A stretch of 64,000 bases of DNA from positions 248,001-312,000 of the forward strand of contig NZ_PVTQ01000004.1 of assembly GCF_003003355.1 (NCBI RefSeq). Direction: 5' to 3'. Under the pieces are notes generated by a model that saw only the letters and a program-made list of their open reading frames with translations, did not search any database and was not told where the DNA came from. Below, one piece after another: positions 18,170-27,976 of the stretch (positions within the stretch are counted from its first letter, which is position 1; each line of letters opens with the position of its first letter). The translations under genes and the position numbers were made by a program. The stretch is from Donghicola tyrosinivorans. Lineage in GTDB: Bacteria > Pseudomonadota > Alphaproteobacteria > Rhodobacterales > Rhodobacteraceae.

Positions 18170-19345
18170 ATGCTTCGCCGTCTGCATCCTGAACAACCCG
18201 CAAGCTTTGCGTTCACCCCTGATAACCAGAAGTGGGCCGAAGCGCAGATCCAGAAGTACCCTGAGGGCCGTGCCGCCAGTGCGATCATTCCGCTGTTGTG
18301 GCGCGCTCAGGAGCAGCACGGCTGGCTGACCCGTCCGGCGATCGAGCACGTCGCGGACATGCTGGGTATGGCCTACATCCGCGCGCTTGAGGTTGCGACC
18401 TTCTACTTCATGTTCCAGCTGCAGCCTGTTGGCAGCGTGGCGCACTTCCAGATTTGTGGCACCACCAGCTGCATGATCATGGGCGCCGAGGATCTGGTTG
18501 CGGTCTGCAAAAAGAAAATTGCTGCCAAGGCGCATCAGGTGTCCGAAGACGGCAAATTCAGCTGGGAAGAGGTCGAGTGCCTTGGTGCCTGCACCAACGC
18601 GCCCATGGCCCAGATCGGCAAAGACTATTACGAAGACCTGACCCCTGCGGGTCTGGAAAAGATGATCGACGACATGGCGAAGGGCGAGGTTCCTCTGCCC
18701 GGTCCGGCGAACGGCCGCTACACCTCGGAGCCCAAGGGCGGCAACACTGCCCTGACCGAAGGCGCGCGTGAGCACGAGTACAACGGCTCGGTCCAACTGG
18801 CCCATGACATCGGCGACACTCTGAAGCGTATCGATGGTACCGAAGTGGCCTTCAGCGCACCTTGGCTGGACAAAGCAGCCGATCACGGCTCTCGTTTGGC
18901 AGGTGGTCCCTCTTCGCAGGCTGAAGCCGCGGCAGAGGCTCCTGCAGTCAAGCCGGTTGCGGATGACAGCGCAGCAAAGCCCGAGACCGAGATCAGCAAG
19001 CCTGTTGCTGAAGAGAACAAAGGCGCTGCGGTTGAAGAGGTTGTAGCAACCGACGAAGACAAGCCCGCAACGCTGGAGGCTGCCCGCGACGGCAAGGCCG
19101 ATGATCTGAAGATGATCAAAGGCGTTGGTCCCAAGCTGGAGAAAATGCTGAACGGCATGGGTTTCTTCCACTTCGATCAGGTCGCCGCATGGACGGACCG
19201 CGAACTGGCTTGGGTTGATCAGAACCTCGAAGGCTTCAAAGGCCGCGCAACCCGTGACGAATGGGTCGCGCAGGCTAAGAAGCTGGCGGCCGGTGAAGAG
19301 ACCGAGTTTGCAAGCCGTGCCAAGAAGGACGGTCTTTACGACTGA
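18170..19345 (+). CDS. nuoE: NADH-quinone oxidoreductase subunit E with long C-terminal extension
   Basis: A 391-residue subunit of the NADH-oxidising module. The thioredoxin-like core (about residues 1-180) binds the N1a [2Fe-2S] cluster through C96, C101, C137 and C141. The usual length is 160-240, so about 200 residues are extra. The extension has an acidic, alanine- and proline-rich linker (about 245-305) and then a compact domain with a helix-hairpin-helix-like [17 protein letters not shown] (315-331). Long NuoE proteins are known in Rhodobacter. The function of the extension is unknown. Confidence 0.95.
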   Translation: MLRRLHPEQPASFAFTPDNQKWAEAQIQKYPEGRAASAIIPLLWRAQEQHGWLTRPAIEHVADMLGMAYIRALEVATFYFMFQLQPVGSVAHFQICGTTSCMIMGAEDLVAVCKKKIAAKAHQVSEDGKFSWEEVECLGACTNAPMAQIGKDYYEDLTPAGLEKMIDDMAKGEVPLPGPANGRYTSEPKGGNTALTEGAREHEYNGSVQLAHDIGDTLKRIDGTEVAFSAPWLDKAADHGSRLAGGPSSQAEAAAEAPAVKPVADDSAAKPETEISKPVAEENKGAAVEEVVATDEDKPATLEAARDGKADDLKMIKGVGPKLEKMLNGMGFFHFDQVAAWTDRELAWVDQNLEGFKGRATRDEWVAQAKKLAAGEETEFASRAKKDGLYD

Positions 19346-19388
19346 TCCACTGTAGCCCTGAACTAGCCAAGGAAGAGACCCTAAGCCG

Positions 19389-19640
19389 ATGACACAGAAC
19401 ACCCACAAGATGGACCGCACCGAAGCGTGCTGGAGCATCGCAGGCGCTTGCGGCATCGCTGTGGCCCTGTTCGTGTGGCTGGTGGTTGGCGCCTCGGTGA
19501 TTATGGGGTTGGCGTTCGGCGGTTTCGCCGCGCTGGCAGGCGGGCTTTACCTGATGTGGATGCTGGCGCCTGCGGGGCTGGGGATCGGCTTGCAGCCGGT
19601 GCCTGTGACCGTGGAGAGCGACAGCGCCGCGCGGGGCTAA
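19389..19640 (+). CDS. Small two-helix membrane protein in the nuo operon
   Basis: An 83-residue protein with two hydrophobic segments (about residues 16-37 and 38-60), a charged N terminus and a polar tail. It is encoded between nuoE and nuoF, where Rhodobacter nuo loci carry unassigned frames. I do not recognise a named family with confidence. It is in the same direction, with short gaps on both sides, so co-transcription is very likely. Confidence 0.75.
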   Translation: MTQNTHKMDRTEACWSIAGACGIAVALFVWLVVGASVIMGLAFGGFAALAGGLYLMWMLAPAGLGIGLQPVPVTVESDSAARG

Positions 19641-19713
19641 GAAATTTGCCCCGCTGCGGGGCAGGGACGACAGGGGCCGGATGGCCTCGACGAATGGAGA
19701 TAGAACAAAGCTA

Positions 19714-19938
19714 ATGGGTACTTCGGACCAGAACTCAGCCCGGCAAGGCCGCATGTTGGCGATTGTGATCGCCTGCACCGTGGCATTGTGGATGGGCGCG
19801 CAGGTTCTGGGTCGGGCGATTGGCCTGCCGGGGCGCTATGCTTTGCTCTTCGATTTCGCTGCAATCGCGGCCTTTATCTGGGTCATGGTTGTGGCATTGC
19901 GGATCTGGCGCAATCAGCGTCACGACAACGAAAGGTGA
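19714..19938 (+). CDS. DUF5337-like small membrane protein
   Basis: A 74-residue protein (85 if the ATG at 19681 is used) with two predicted helices, [20 protein letters not shown] and a second ending in ALRIWRNQ. The pattern, a charged start, two helices and an RIW-type basic end, fits the DUF5337 proteins of Rhodobacteraceae. Neither start has a strong ribosome site; I use 19714 because the conserved part begins there. It lies eight bases before nuoF. Confidence 0.68.
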   Translation: MGTSDQNSARQGRMLAIVIACTVALWMGAQVLGRAIGLPGRYALLFDFAAIAAFIWVMVVALRIWRNQRHDNER

Positions 19939-19945
19939 TCTTCTC

Positions 19946-21247
19946 ATGCTGAAGGATCAGGATCGGATCTTTACCAACATCTACGGGATGCAAGACCGTA
20001 GTCTGAAGGGCGCGATGAAGCGTGGCCACTGGGATAAAACTGCGGATCTGATCGCGCTGGGTCGGGATGAGATCATCGAACGCATGAAGGCCTCTGGTCT
20101 GCGCGGTCGTGGCGGTGCGGGCTTCCCCACCGGTCTGAAGTGGTCGTTCATGCCCAAGCAGAGCGATGGCCGCCCCTCGTATCTGGTGATCAACGCCGAC
20201 GAATCCGAGCCCGGCACCTGTAAAGACCGCGAGATCATGCGTCATGATCCGCACACCCTGATTGAGGGTGCGCTGATTGCGTCGTTCGCGATGAATGCGA
20301 ACACCTGCTACATCTACATCCGTGGCGAATACATCCGCGAGCGTGAAGCCCTGCAGAACGCCATCGACGAATGCTATGACGCGGGCCTGCTGGGTAAGAA
20401 TGCTGCCAAGTCGGGCTTTGATTTCGATCTCTACCTGCACCACGGCGCGGGCGCCTACATCTGCGGCGAAGAGACTGCGTTGATCGAAAGCCTTGAAGGC
20501 AAAAAGGGCATGCCCCGTATGAAGCCGCCGTTCCCTGCGATGGCTGGTCTGTACGGTTGCCCGACCACCGTGAACAACGTGGAATCGATCGCAGTGGTGC
20601 CCACCATCCTGCGTCGCGGCCCTGAATGGTTCGCGGGCTTTGGCCGCCCCAACAACGCGGGCACCAAGCTGTTCGCGATCTCGGGTCACGTGAATAACCC
20701 CTGCGTCGTCGAAGAAGAGATGTCGATCTCGTTCGAGGAACTGATCGAAAAGCATTGCGGCGGTATCCGTGGCGGCTGGGACAACCTGCTGGCTGTGATC
20801 CCCGGCGGCTCGTCCGTGCCTTGTGTGCGCGGCGAGAAGATGCGCGATGCAATCATGGACTTTGACTACCTGCGCGGCGAACTGGGCTCGGGCCTTGGGA
20901 CTGCGGCGGTGATCGTCATGGACAAGCAGACCGACATTGTGAAAGCGATTTGGCGTCTGTCCAAGTTCTACAAGCACGAAAGCTGTGGCCAGTGTACGCC
21001 GTGCCGTGAAGGCACCGGCTGGATGATGCGCGTGATGGACCGTCTGGTTCGGGGCGAGGCAGAGATCGAAGAGATCGACATGCTGTTCCAAGTGACCAAG
21101 CAGGTCGAAGGCCACACCATCTGTGCGCTGGGTGACGCGGCTGCATGGCCGATTCAGGGCCTGATCCGCAACTTCCGCGATGAGATCGAAGATCGTATCA
21201 AGGCGCAGAAGTCGGGCAAGATCAGCGCAGCGGTTGCGGCGGAGTAA
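19946..21247 (+). CDS. nuoF: NADH-quinone oxidoreductase subunit F
   Basis: A 433-residue subunit that binds NADH, FMN and the N3 [4Fe-4S] cluster. The nucleotide site has [16 protein letters not shown] and [34 protein letters not shown] follows. Cluster ligands lie in [12 protein letters not shown] plus a later cysteine (HTICALGD). The start at 19946 has AAAGGTGA upstream; the open frame further upstream overlaps the preceding small gene. It is followed six bases later by a DUF3291 gene instead of nuoG. Confidence 0.97.
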   Translation: MLKDQDRIFTNIYGMQDRSLKGAMKRGHWDKTADLIALGRDEIIERMKASGLRGRGGAGFPTGLKWSFMPKQSDGRPSYLVINADESEPGTCKDREIMRHDPHTLIEGALIASFAMNANTCYIYIRGEYIREREALQNAIDECYDAGLLGKNAAKSGFDFDLYLHHGAGAYICGEETALIESLEGKKGMPRMKPPFPAMAGLYGCPTTVNNVESIAVVPTILRRGPEWFAGFGRPNNAGTKLFAISGHVNNPCVVEEEMSISFEELIEKHCGGIRGGWDNLLAVIPGGSSVPCVRGEKMRDAIMDFDYLRGELGSGLGTAAVIVMDKQTDIVKAIWRLSKFYKHESCGQCTPCREGTGWMMRVMDRLVRGEAEIEEIDMLFQVTKQVEGHTICALGDAAAWPIQGLIRNFRDEIEDRIKAQKSGKISAAVAAE

Positions 21248-21252
21248 GTACG

Positions 21253-21756
21253 GTGCAGCAACCCCTTAACCACCATCTGGCAGAGTTGAACGTCGGTCGC
21301 CTTGTTGCGCCCACCGACGATCCGCGCGTGGCCGAGTTCATGGATGCGCTTGACCGCATCAATGGGCTTGGCAAGCGGATGCCCGGCTTTGTCTGGATGA
21401 TGGAAGGGTCGGGGGAACCCGGTACCGGCAACACGGATGCCAAGATCGGCGGCGATCCTCAGCACGTCAGCAACCTGACGGTTTGGGAAAACGTCGAGAC
21501 GCTAGAGAACTTTGTCTGGAACACGGTGCATCGCCAGTTCTACGAACGCCGGACTGAATGGTTCGAAATTCTGGGCGAGATGCATTTTGTCATGTGGTGG
21601 GTGCCCGAAGGGCATCAGCCGACGCTGGACGAAGCTCTGGAAAAACTGGATCACCTGCGCAAGCACGGCAACAGCGACTTTGCGTTCGACTGGTCGTGGC
21701 TAGAGCAGGCGGAACTGTACAAACGCGGGCGCTGCGGCGCCGTCGCGGCGGAGTGA
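21253..21756 (+). CDS. DUF3291 domain protein
   Basis: A 167-residue cytoplasmic protein starting with GTG (GGAG eight bases upstream). The pattern HLAELNVGRLVAPTDDPRVAEF and later FVWMMEGSG, LTVWENVETLENFVW and MHFVMWWV matches DUF3291, an uncharacterised family with a dimeric alpha-beta-barrel-like fold related to monooxygenase or heme-binding small proteins. It is inserted between nuoF and nuoG together with three secreted proteins. A role in complex I is not shown. Confidence 0.78.
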   Translation: MQQPLNHHLAELNVGRLVAPTDDPRVAEFMDALDRINGLGKRMPGFVWMMEGSGEPGTGNTDAKIGGDPQHVSNLTVWENVETLENFVWNTVHRQFYERRTEWFEILGEMHFVMWWVPEGHQPTLDEALEKLDHLRKHGNSDFAFDWSWLEQAELYKRGRCGAVAAE

Positions 21757-21761
21757 GTGGG

Positions 21762-22085
21762 ATGCGGGTTCTTTCAGCAACGCTTCTGATTGCGGCTCTG
21801 GCTGTTTCGGCCTGTGGCAAGCAGCCCTACGAATACGCGGGCTCGAACCACAAGGCGAAGGTCAAGACGGCTCGATCGGATCGGGCGACGATGACTATCC
21901 CGACCAAGAAAGTCTCGGACGGTCTGGACGGCGCACGTGCTGCGGCCCAGTTCGAAGCTACCCGTCACTGCCTGAAGTACTTCGGCTCGTCCGATATTAT
22001 CTGGGCTGTCGGCCCCGAGACTGCGGATGCCGATCTGCCGATCAACGGTGAAGTTGTGACCTTCAGCGGGGTATGCGCTGAATGA
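21762..22085 (+). CDS. Small lipoprotein in the nuo operon
   Basis: A 107-residue predicted lipoprotein. The signal MRVLSATLLIAALAVSACGK ends in a lipobox with lipid-accepting C18. The mature part has two more cysteines (RHCLKYFG and SGVCAE) and the strand-like end NGEVVTFSGVC. It starts five bases after the DUF3291 gene and its stop overlaps the next start (ATGA). The family is not recognised. Confidence 0.75.
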   Translation: MRVLSATLLIAALAVSACGKQPYEYAGSNHKAKVKTARSDRATMTIPTKKVSDGLDGARAAAQFEATRHCLKYFGSSDIIWAVGPETADADLPINGEVVTFSGVCAE

Positions 22086-22483
22086 TCCGGCTGGCGTTCA
22101 TATCCATGATGATGGCGGGCTCGGCCACCGCGGCAGAGGCATTGGTGCCCTTGTCGCAGGTCAAGGACGTCAACGACGGACTGGTGGCCGTGGCTGTGGC
22201 GGATCACATCCGCAACAAGTGCAGCACCATCGAGCCCCGACTGATCGTCGCATGGCGCTATCTGGGCAGCCTTGAAACCCGTGCGCAGCAGCTTGGTTAC
22301 AGCGACGAAGAGATCGAGGATTTCGTCACCGACAAATCCGAGAAAAAGCGCATCGCCGCTTTGGCCGGTGCCTACATCGTCGCACATGACGCCAAGCCGA
22401 ATGACAAAGACAGCCTGTGCCGTCTGGGCCGCGAAGAGATCGCGGCCAACTCGGCCGTTGGCAATTTGCTGAGGGAGAAGTGA
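22082..22483 (+). CDS. Secreted DUF5333-like protein, first of a tandem pair
   Basis: A 133-residue protein with a signal peptide (about residues 1-18, MMMAGSATAAE) and a helical mature domain. It keeps two cysteines, in RNKCSTIEPRL and DSLCRLGREEI, and ends SAVGNLLREK. This fits DUF5333, known mainly from Rhodobacteraceae. The next gene is a paralogue with the same plan, so this looks like a tandem duplication. A role at the periplasmic face, away from the complex I arm, is unknown. Confidence 0.75.
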   Translation: MIRLAFISMMMAGSATAAEALVPLSQVKDVNDGLVAVAVADHIRNKCSTIEPRLIVAWRYLGSLETRAQQLGYSDEEIEDFVTDKSEKKRIAALAGAYIVAHDAKPNDKDSLCRLGREEIAANSAVGNLLREK

Positions 22484-22485
22484 GC

Positions 22486-22878
22486 ATGCGTTTGCTTTCT
22501 GCCATCACGCTGACCCTTGCCCCTGTTGCCGGTTTTGCCGCGCAGGACATCACCAAGGACGAAACCGTGCGCGGCTTTGTCACTACTTCGGTGATTGCGG
22601 CGAAGGTCGCGAATGGCTGTGACAAGCTGACCATTTCCTCTGCGGGACTGACCGTCCTGCAGACCGAGGTGTTCGCCTACATCGAAGGGCAGGGCTACGG
22701 CGCTGAAGAAGCTGCTGGCCTTCAGGACGAGGCATTCAATCGCGAAATCGGTCGCGCTGCGGATGCGGCGATTTCTGAGCAAGGATTTGACCCCAAGAAT
22801 GCGCGCGACCTGTGCGCTTTTGGGAAGAAAGAGATGACGAAGGGCAGCGCTGTTGGCTCTGTTCTGGAAAGCAGGTGA
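22486..22878 (+). CDS. Secreted DUF5333-like protein, second of a tandem pair
   Basis: A 130-residue paralogue of the preceding protein. The signal ends near GFAAQ, and the cysteines in [11 protein letters not shown] and [11 protein letters not shown] align with the two of its neighbour, as does the end [10 protein letters not shown]. It starts two bases after the previous stop and ends five bases before nuoG. The divergence from its neighbour is large, so the duplication is old or the genes were acquired as a pair. Confidence 0.75.
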   Translation: MRLLSAITLTLAPVAGFAAQDITKDETVRGFVTTSVIAAKVANGCDKLTISSAGLTVLQTEVFAYIEGQGYGAEEAAGLQDEAFNREIGRAADAAISEQGFDPKNARDLCAFGKKEMTKGSAVGSVLESR

Positions 22879-22882
22879 GAAG

Positions 22883-24892
22883 ATGACGGAACTTCGCAAG
22901 ATCATCATTGACGACAAGGAGATCGAGGTCGATCCCGCCATGACCCTTATCCAGGCCTGTGAAGAGGCCGGGGTCGAAATTCCGCGCTTCTGCTACCACG
23001 AGCGCCTGTCGATTGCTGGCAACTGCCGCATGTGTCTGGTCGAGGTTGTTGGCGGTCCGCCAAAGCCCGCTGCCAGCTGTGCGATGCAGGTCCGCGATCT
23101 GCGTCCTGGCCCCGAAGGCCAGCCGCCCGTGGTGAAAACCAACACGCCCATGGTCAAGAAGGCCCGTGAAGGCGTGATGGAATTCCTGCTGATCAACCAC
23201 CCGCTGGACTGCCCGATCTGTGATCAGGGCGGCGAGTGTGACCTTCAGGATCAGGCGATGGCCTATGGTGTGGACTTCTCGCGTTACCGCGAGCCCAAGC
23301 GCGCCGTGGACAACCTGAACCTTGGCCCGCTTGTGGGCACAGCGATGACCCGCTGCATCAGCTGCACCCGCTGCGTGCGTTTCACCACCGAGGTCGCTGG
23401 CATCACCCAGATGGGCCAGACCGGTCGTGGCGAAGATGCAGAGATCACCAGCTACCTGAACCAGACGCTAGATTCGAACCTGCAAGGCAACATCATTGAT
23501 CTGTGCCCCGTTGGTGCGCTGACCTCCAAGCCTTACTCGTTCACCGCGCGTCCGTGGGAATTGACCAAGACCGAGACCATCGACGTGATGGACGCTCTTG
23601 GCTCGAACATCCGTGTGGATACCAAAGGCCGCGAAGTGATGCGGATCATGCCGCGTAACCATGATGGCGTGAACGAAGAGTGGCTGTCGGACAAATCCCG
23701 TTTCGTATGGGATGGCCTGCGTCGTCAGCGTCTTGACCGCCCCTACATCCGCGAGAAGGGCAAGCTGCGGCCCGCATCGTGGGCAGAGGCTCTGGCCGCT
23801 GTCTCTGGCGCGATGAAGGGCAAGAAAGTTGCCGGTCTGATCGGTGATCTGGTTCCCGTTGAGGCCGCATATGCGCTGAAGCAACTAGTCACCGGTCTGG
23901 GTGGCAATGTGGAATGCCGCGTTGACAACGCCCGTCTGCCCATCGGCAATCGTGGCGCCTACGCTGGTACCGCCGCGATCGAAGACATCGACAGCGCCAA
24001 AGAAATCCTGCTGGTTGGCACCAACCCCCGCAACGAAGCGCCGGTTCTGAACGCCCGTATCCGTAAGGCATGGGCGGCTGGCACCAATGTGGCGCTGATC
24101 GGCGAAGCGGTTGATCTGACCTATGACTACGCGCATCTGGGCACCGACCGCGCGGCTCTGGCGGCTGCGGCCGAGAAGACCGGCAATGGCGGTCTGATCA
24201 TCGTGGGGCAGGGCGCTCTGTCCGAGGCTGATGGCGAAGCGGTTCTGGCGACCATCCACAAGATGGCGGCAGCGGCTGGCGCGAAGGTTCTGGTTCTGCA
24301 CACCGCAGCGGCCCGTGTTGGTGCAATGGACATCGGCGCTGTGACCGAAGGCGGCATGAAAGCGGCTCTGGAAGGCGCTGAGGTTGTGTACAACCTTGGT
24401 GCGGACGAAGTCGAAATCGACGCCGGTGCCTTTGTGATCTATCAGGGCAGCCACGGCGACCGCGGCGCACACCGTGCGGACGTGATCCTGCCGGGCGCAG
24501 CCTATGTGGAAGAGCAGGGCCTGTTCGTGAACACCGAAGGCCGTCCGCAGCTGGCGCTGCGCGCAGCCTTCCCCCCGGGTGAAGCCAAGGAAAACTGGGC
24601 GATCCTGCGGGCTCTGTCGGCGGAACTGGGTGCAACCCAGCCTTGGGACACCATCGCACAGCTGCGTCAGGCGCTGGTTGGCGAAGTGCCCCATCTGGCC
24701 CGTATCGACGAGGTTATCGAAAACGAGTACGCCGCCCTTGAGGACAAACCTCTGGGCAAAGCGGACATGGGTTTTGTGAACGCGGTCAAGGACTTCTACC
24801 TGACCAACCCGATTGCACGTGCTTCGGCGCTGATGGCAGAGCTGTCGGCAAGCGCCAAAGCGCGCCGCGAACAGAAGATCGCCGCAGAATAA
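22883..24892 (+). CDS. nuoG: NADH-quinone oxidoreductase subunit G
   Basis: A 669-residue iron-sulfur subunit of the peripheral arm. The N-terminal [2Fe-2S] ferredoxin domain has C37, C48, C51 and C66. The His/Cys-ligated cluster segment is [19 protein letters not shown], then [11 protein letters not shown] and [11 protein letters not shown] supply [4Fe-4S] ligands. The remainder is a molybdopterin-oxidoreductase-like domain without cofactor. Length is of the mitochondrial 75 kDa type (about 670-730), not the 900-residue enterobacterial type. The start at 22883 is set by the conserved N terminus. Confidence 0.96.
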   Translation: MTELRKIIIDDKEIEVDPAMTLIQACEEAGVEIPRFCYHERLSIAGNCRMCLVEVVGGPPKPAASCAMQVRDLRPGPEGQPPVVKTNTPMVKKAREGVMEFLLINHPLDCPICDQGGECDLQDQAMAYGVDFSRYREPKRAVDNLNLGPLVGTAMTRCISCTRCVRFTTEVAGITQMGQTGRGEDAEITSYLNQTLDSNLQGNIIDLCPVGALTSKPYSFTARPWELTKTETIDVMDALGSNIRVDTKGREVMRIMPRNHDGVNEEWLSDKSRFVWDGLRRQRLDRPYIREKGKLRPASWAEALAAVSGAMKGKKVAGLIGDLVPVEAAYALKQLVTGLGGNVECRVDNARLPIGNRGAYAGTAAIEDIDSAKEILLVGTNPRNEAPVLNARIRKAWAAGTNVALIGEAVDLTYDYAHLGTDRAALAAAAEKTGNGGLIIVGQGALSEADGEAVLATIHKMAAAAGAKVLVLHTAAARVGAMDIGAVTEGGMKAALEGAEVVYNLGADEVEIDAGAFVIYQGSHGDRGAHRADVILPGAAYVEEQGLFVNTEGRPQLALRAAFPPGEAKENWAILRALSAELGATQPWDTIAQLRQALVGEVPHLARIDEVIENEYAALEDKPLGKADMGFVNAVKDFYLTNPIARASALMAELSASAKARREQKIAAE

Positions 24893-25287
24893 TGCGCGGC
24901 GTTCTCGCCATATCCTGTGGCCTTGCGGCCCTGTCGATGTCGGCCTGCGCTGACACGACCGAGTCGCAGGTCGCCTTTGCACCCGACTATCAGGGGGTTC
25001 AGACCCGCCTGCTGGAAGGGGATCTGGTCAGCTTTTTTGTCCAGATGGAAGGCGCCCGAGGCACCGAGGATGTGGCGGACTATGCAGAATGTGCGGCAGC
25101 GCAATATACGCTGATCCGCGGATACGGTTTTGCCCGCCATGTGCGGACGAATGTGGACAATATGGGTAGCCAATGGCGAGCAGATGCGGTTTACACCATC
25201 TCGCCGGCGCTGCCGCGCGGCACGCGCACGATCGACGCTGAAGTCACCGTGCAGCACTGCGTAGAAAACGGAATACCGACGGTGTGA
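24892..25287 (+). CDS. Small lipoprotein in the nuo operon
   Basis: A 131-residue predicted lipoprotein with signal [20 protein letters not shown] and lipid-accepting C19. The mature part contains paired cysteines (YAECAAAQY, VQHCVENG). Its ATG shares a base with the nuoG stop (TAATG), and nuoH follows six bases later. Family not recognised. It is a second lipoprotein in this operon. Confidence 0.74.
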   Translation: MRGVLAISCGLAALSMSACADTTESQVAFAPDYQGVQTRLLEGDLVSFFVQMEGARGTEDVADYAECAAAQYTLIRGYGFARHVRTNVDNMGSQWRADAVYTISPALPRGTRTIDAEVTVQHCVENGIPTV

Positions 25288-25293
25288 GGACCC

Positions 25294-26331
25294 ATGGCAG
25301 ACTTTTTCACCACCCCTTTGGGCGTCTTCGTCATCATCCTAGCTCAGTGCCTTGCGGTGCTTGGCTTCGTGATGGTCTCGCTGCTCTTTCTGGTTTACGG
25401 CGACCGTAAAATCTGGGCAGCCGTCCAGATGCGTCGCGGCCCCAACGTTGTGGGGGTCTTCGGCCTACTGCAATCGGTTGCGGATGCTCTGAAGTACGTC
25501 ACCAAAGAGATCGTCATTCCGGCGGGCTCTGACAAGACCGTCTTCATGATGGCACCCATGACCAGCTTTGTGCTGGCGGTCATCGCGTGGGCCGTTATCC
25601 CCTTTGCCGACGGCTGGGTGATCTCGGATATCAACGTGGCGATCCTTTACGTCTTCGCGGTAAGCTCGCTGGAAGTTTATGGCGTGATTATGGGCGGTTG
25701 GGCGTCGAACTCGAAGTACCCGTTCCTGGGCTCACTTCGTTCGGCTGCGCAGATGATCTCTTATGAGGTCTCGATCGGCCTGATCATCATCGGCGTGATT
25801 ATCTCGACCGGCTCAATGAACTTCGGCGATATCGTCGAGGCGCAGGATGGCCGCTTCGGCTTCTTCAGCTGGTACTGGCTGCCGCACCTGCCGATGGTGT
25901 TCCTGTTCTTCATCTCGGCGCTTGCGGAAACCAACCGTCCTCCGTTCGACCTTCCCGAAGCGGAATCGGAACTGGTTGCCGGTTATCAGGTGGAATACAG
26001 CTCGACCCCGTTCCTGCTGTTCATGGCCGGTGAATATATCGCGATCTTCCTGATGTGTGCGCTGACCTCGCTGCTGTTCTTCGGCGGCTGGCTGTCGCCG
26101 ATACCCGGTCTGCCCGATGGCGTTCTGTGGATGATCGCGAAGATGGCATTCTTCTTCTTCCTGTTCGCAATGGTAAAGGCGATCACGCCCCGCTACCGCT
26201 ACGACCAGCTGATGCGCCTGGGTTGGAAAGTGTTCCTGCCGCTGTCGCTGGGTTGGGTGGTTCTGGTGTCCTTCTTTGCCAAGTTCGAACTGTTCTGGGG
26301 CGCCTATGCCCGCTGGACTGTCGGCGGCTGA
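25294..26331 (+). CDS. nuoH: NADH-quinone oxidoreductase subunit H
   Basis: A 345-residue membrane subunit (ND1 type, eight helices) that joins the peripheral and membrane arms and forms the quinone entry channel. Conserved features include [20 protein letters not shown] near residue 35 and the acidic loop [26 protein letters not shown] at about residue 210, which faces the quinone site. Normal length. It is followed by a 139-base gap with two hairpins before nuoI. Confidence 0.96.
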   Translation: MADFFTTPLGVFVIILAQCLAVLGFVMVSLLFLVYGDRKIWAAVQMRRGPNVVGVFGLLQSVADALKYVTKEIVIPAGSDKTVFMMAPMTSFVLAVIAWAVIPFADGWVISDINVAILYVFAVSSLEVYGVIMGGWASNSKYPFLGSLRSAAQMISYEVSIGLIIIGVIISTGSMNFGDIVEAQDGRFGFFSWYWLPHLPMVFLFFISALAETNRPPFDLPEAESELVAGYQVEYSSTPFLLFMAGEYIAIFLMCALTSLLFFGGWLSPIPGLPDGVLWMIAKMAFFFFLFAMVKAITPRYRYDQLMRLGWKVFLPLSLGWVVLVSFFAKFELFWGAYARWTVGG

Positions 26332-26377
26332 ACGGGCCAAGGCGCATTTGATGCGCTGACATAAAGATAATCGGGTG

Positions 26378-26450
26378 GTCCCCAGTCGGGGACAGCCCAA
26401 ACCGAACGAAACTTGCCGGCCTGAGCCACAACCCCGATAGGGGAGGTGGC
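26378..26450 (+). other. Two hairpins in the nuoH-nuoI gap
   Basis: GTCCCC-AGTC-GGGGAC at 26378-26393 is a perfect six-base stem. A second composite stem pairs GCCAC (26425-26429) with GTGGC (26446-26450) around CCCC-GATA-GGGG (26432-26443). The gap, 139 bases, is the largest inside the operon. An internal promoter, processing site or translational control element are possible. Confidence 0.5.
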
Positions 26451-26470
26451 CGGACCTCACGGAGAGAACC

Positions 26471-26965
26471 ATGGCTGACATCGACTATACCCGCGCGGCC
26501 AAGTACTTCCTGCTCGCGGACTTTTTCAAAGGGTTCAAACTTGGCATGAAGTATTTCTTCGCGCCCAAGCCCACCGTGAACTATCCCCACGAGAAAGGCC
26601 CGCTGTCGCCCCGTTTCCGTGGCGAGCATGCCCTGCGCCGTTATCCCAACGGTGAAGAGCGTTGCATCGCATGTAAACTGTGCGAAGCGATCTGCCCCGC
26701 GCAGGCGATTACCATCGACGCCGAGCCCCGCGATGACGGCAGCCGCCGCACCACGCGCTACGACATCGATATGACCAAGTGCATTTACTGCGGCTTCTGT
26801 CAGGAAGCTTGCCCCGTGGATGCGATTGTTGAAGGCCCGAACTTCGAGTTCGCCACCGAGACCCGCGAAGAGCTGTTCTACACCAAGGAAAAGCTGCTTG
26901 AGAACGGTGCCCGCTGGGAAGCCGAGATCGCACGTAACCTCGAACTGGATGCGCCCTACCGATGA
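26471..26965 (+). CDS. nuoI: NADH-quinone oxidoreductase subunit I
   Basis: A 164-residue ferredoxin-type subunit carrying clusters N6a and N6b. The two [4Fe-4S] motifs are [16 protein letters not shown] and [16 protein letters not shown]. The amphipathic N-terminal part lies along the membrane in homologues. GGAGAGAACC precedes the ATG. The stop overlaps the following gene (ATGA). Confidence 0.96.
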   Translation: MADIDYTRAAKYFLLADFFKGFKLGMKYFFAPKPTVNYPHEKGPLSPRFRGEHALRRYPNGEERCIACKLCEAICPAQAITIDAEPRDDGSRRTTRYDIDMTKCIYCGFCQEACPVDAIVEGPNFEFATETREELFYTKEKLLENGARWEAEIARNLELDAPYR

Positions 26966-27369
26966 ACGAGCTGAAGAATCTTTTCGACCAAATGATGTCG
27001 CAGTCTCTGGAGATGGCGAAATCCGTCAATCCGGCGCTGGAGTCGTTTACGCCGAAGGATTTCGAGGCGCTCTGGCCGACCGTCCCCCGCGAGATGATGG
27101 AATTTGCCTTTGGCAAGACCATGAACCCCGAGGGGCTGGACAGCAAAACCCGACTGCTGCTGACACTGGCGGGTCTGACCTGTCAGGGCGCCGTGGCCGA
27201 GCCGCAAATCCGCCTGACCGTGCGCCATGCGCTTGAGGCAGGTGCAACGAAACAGGAAATCGCCGAGGCCATCGGACAGATGGCGATGTTTGCGGGCATT
27301 CCCGCCATGACCAAAGCAGCAACTCTTGCGCAGGAAGTCATGGCAGAGACAAAGGACGAACCGAAATGA
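26962..27369 (+). CDS. Carboxymuconolactone decarboxylase family protein
   Basis: A 135-residue helical protein of the CMD/AhpD superfamily. The core [39 protein letters not shown]-type pattern is clear, but only one cysteine is present where AhpD has CxxC, so a peroxidase-type redox centre is not expected. It overlaps nuoI and nuoJ by ATGA on both sides, so its synthesis is tightly coupled to complex I subunits. Confidence 0.82.
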   Translation: MNELKNLFDQMMSQSLEMAKSVNPALESFTPKDFEALWPTVPREMMEFAFGKTMNPEGLDSKTRLLLTLAGLTCQGAVAEPQIRLTVRHALEAGATKQEIAEAIGQMAMFAGIPAMTKAATLAQEVMAETKDEPK

Positions 27370-27974
27370 GCGTAGCCGTATTCTCATTCTACCTCTTCGC
27401 GCTCAGCACCCTTGTGGGCGGGCTTATGACCGTGCTGGGTCGCAACCCTGTACACTCGGTGCTGTGGCTGATCCTGGCATTCATCTCGTCGGCGGGCCTT
27501 TTCGTGCTGATGGGCGCGGAATTCGTCGCGATGCTGCTGGTCATCGTTTACGTGGGCGCGGTGGCAGTGCTGTTCCTCTTCGTGGTGATGATGCTGGACG
27601 TCGACTTCGCCGAGCTTCGCGCCGGTATGGCGGCCTACCTTCCGGTGGCGCTGCTGATCGCTGTGATCCTGCTGATGCAATTCGCTCTGGCCTTCGGTGC
27701 ATGGGACGCCAGCGAGATGGCCGAAACCCTGCGCAAAGCGCCCGTTGCTGAAGGCGTTCAGAACACCGCTCAGCTGGGTCAGCTGATCTACGATCGCTTC
27801 TTCCTGCTGTTCCAGCTTGCAGGTCTGATCCTGCTGGTCGCAATGATCGGTGCGATCGTTCTGACCCTGCGCCACCGCACTAACGTCAAGCGTCAGAACG
27901 TTCTGGCCCAGATGTACCGCGATCCGGCCAAGGCTATGGAACTGCGCGATGTGAAACCGGGGCAGGGTCTCTGA
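27366..27974 (+). CDS. nuoJ: NADH-quinone oxidoreductase subunit J
   Basis: A 202-residue ND6-type membrane subunit with five helices. The third-helix region that forms a pi-bulge and links quinone chemistry to proton channels in homologues is seen as [29 protein letters not shown]. Normal length. It overlaps the CMD-family gene and is followed two bases later by a 45-codon gene. Confidence 0.95.
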   Translation: MSVAVFSFYLFALSTLVGGLMTVLGRNPVHSVLWLILAFISSAGLFVLMGAEFVAMLLVIVYVGAVAVLFLFVVMMLDVDFAELRAGMAAYLPVALLIAVILLMQFALAFGAWDASEMAETLRKAPVAEGVQNTAQLGQLIYDRFFLLFQLAGLILLVAMIGAIVLTLRHRTNVKRQNVLAQMYRDPAKAMELRDVKPGQGL

Positions 27975-27976
27975 CC

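Noticed and set aside
19681-19713. The longer start of the DUF5337-like protein
   Set aside because: The extra 11 residues are hydrophilic and non-conserved in appearance. It is kept as an alternative because neither start has a strong ribosome site.
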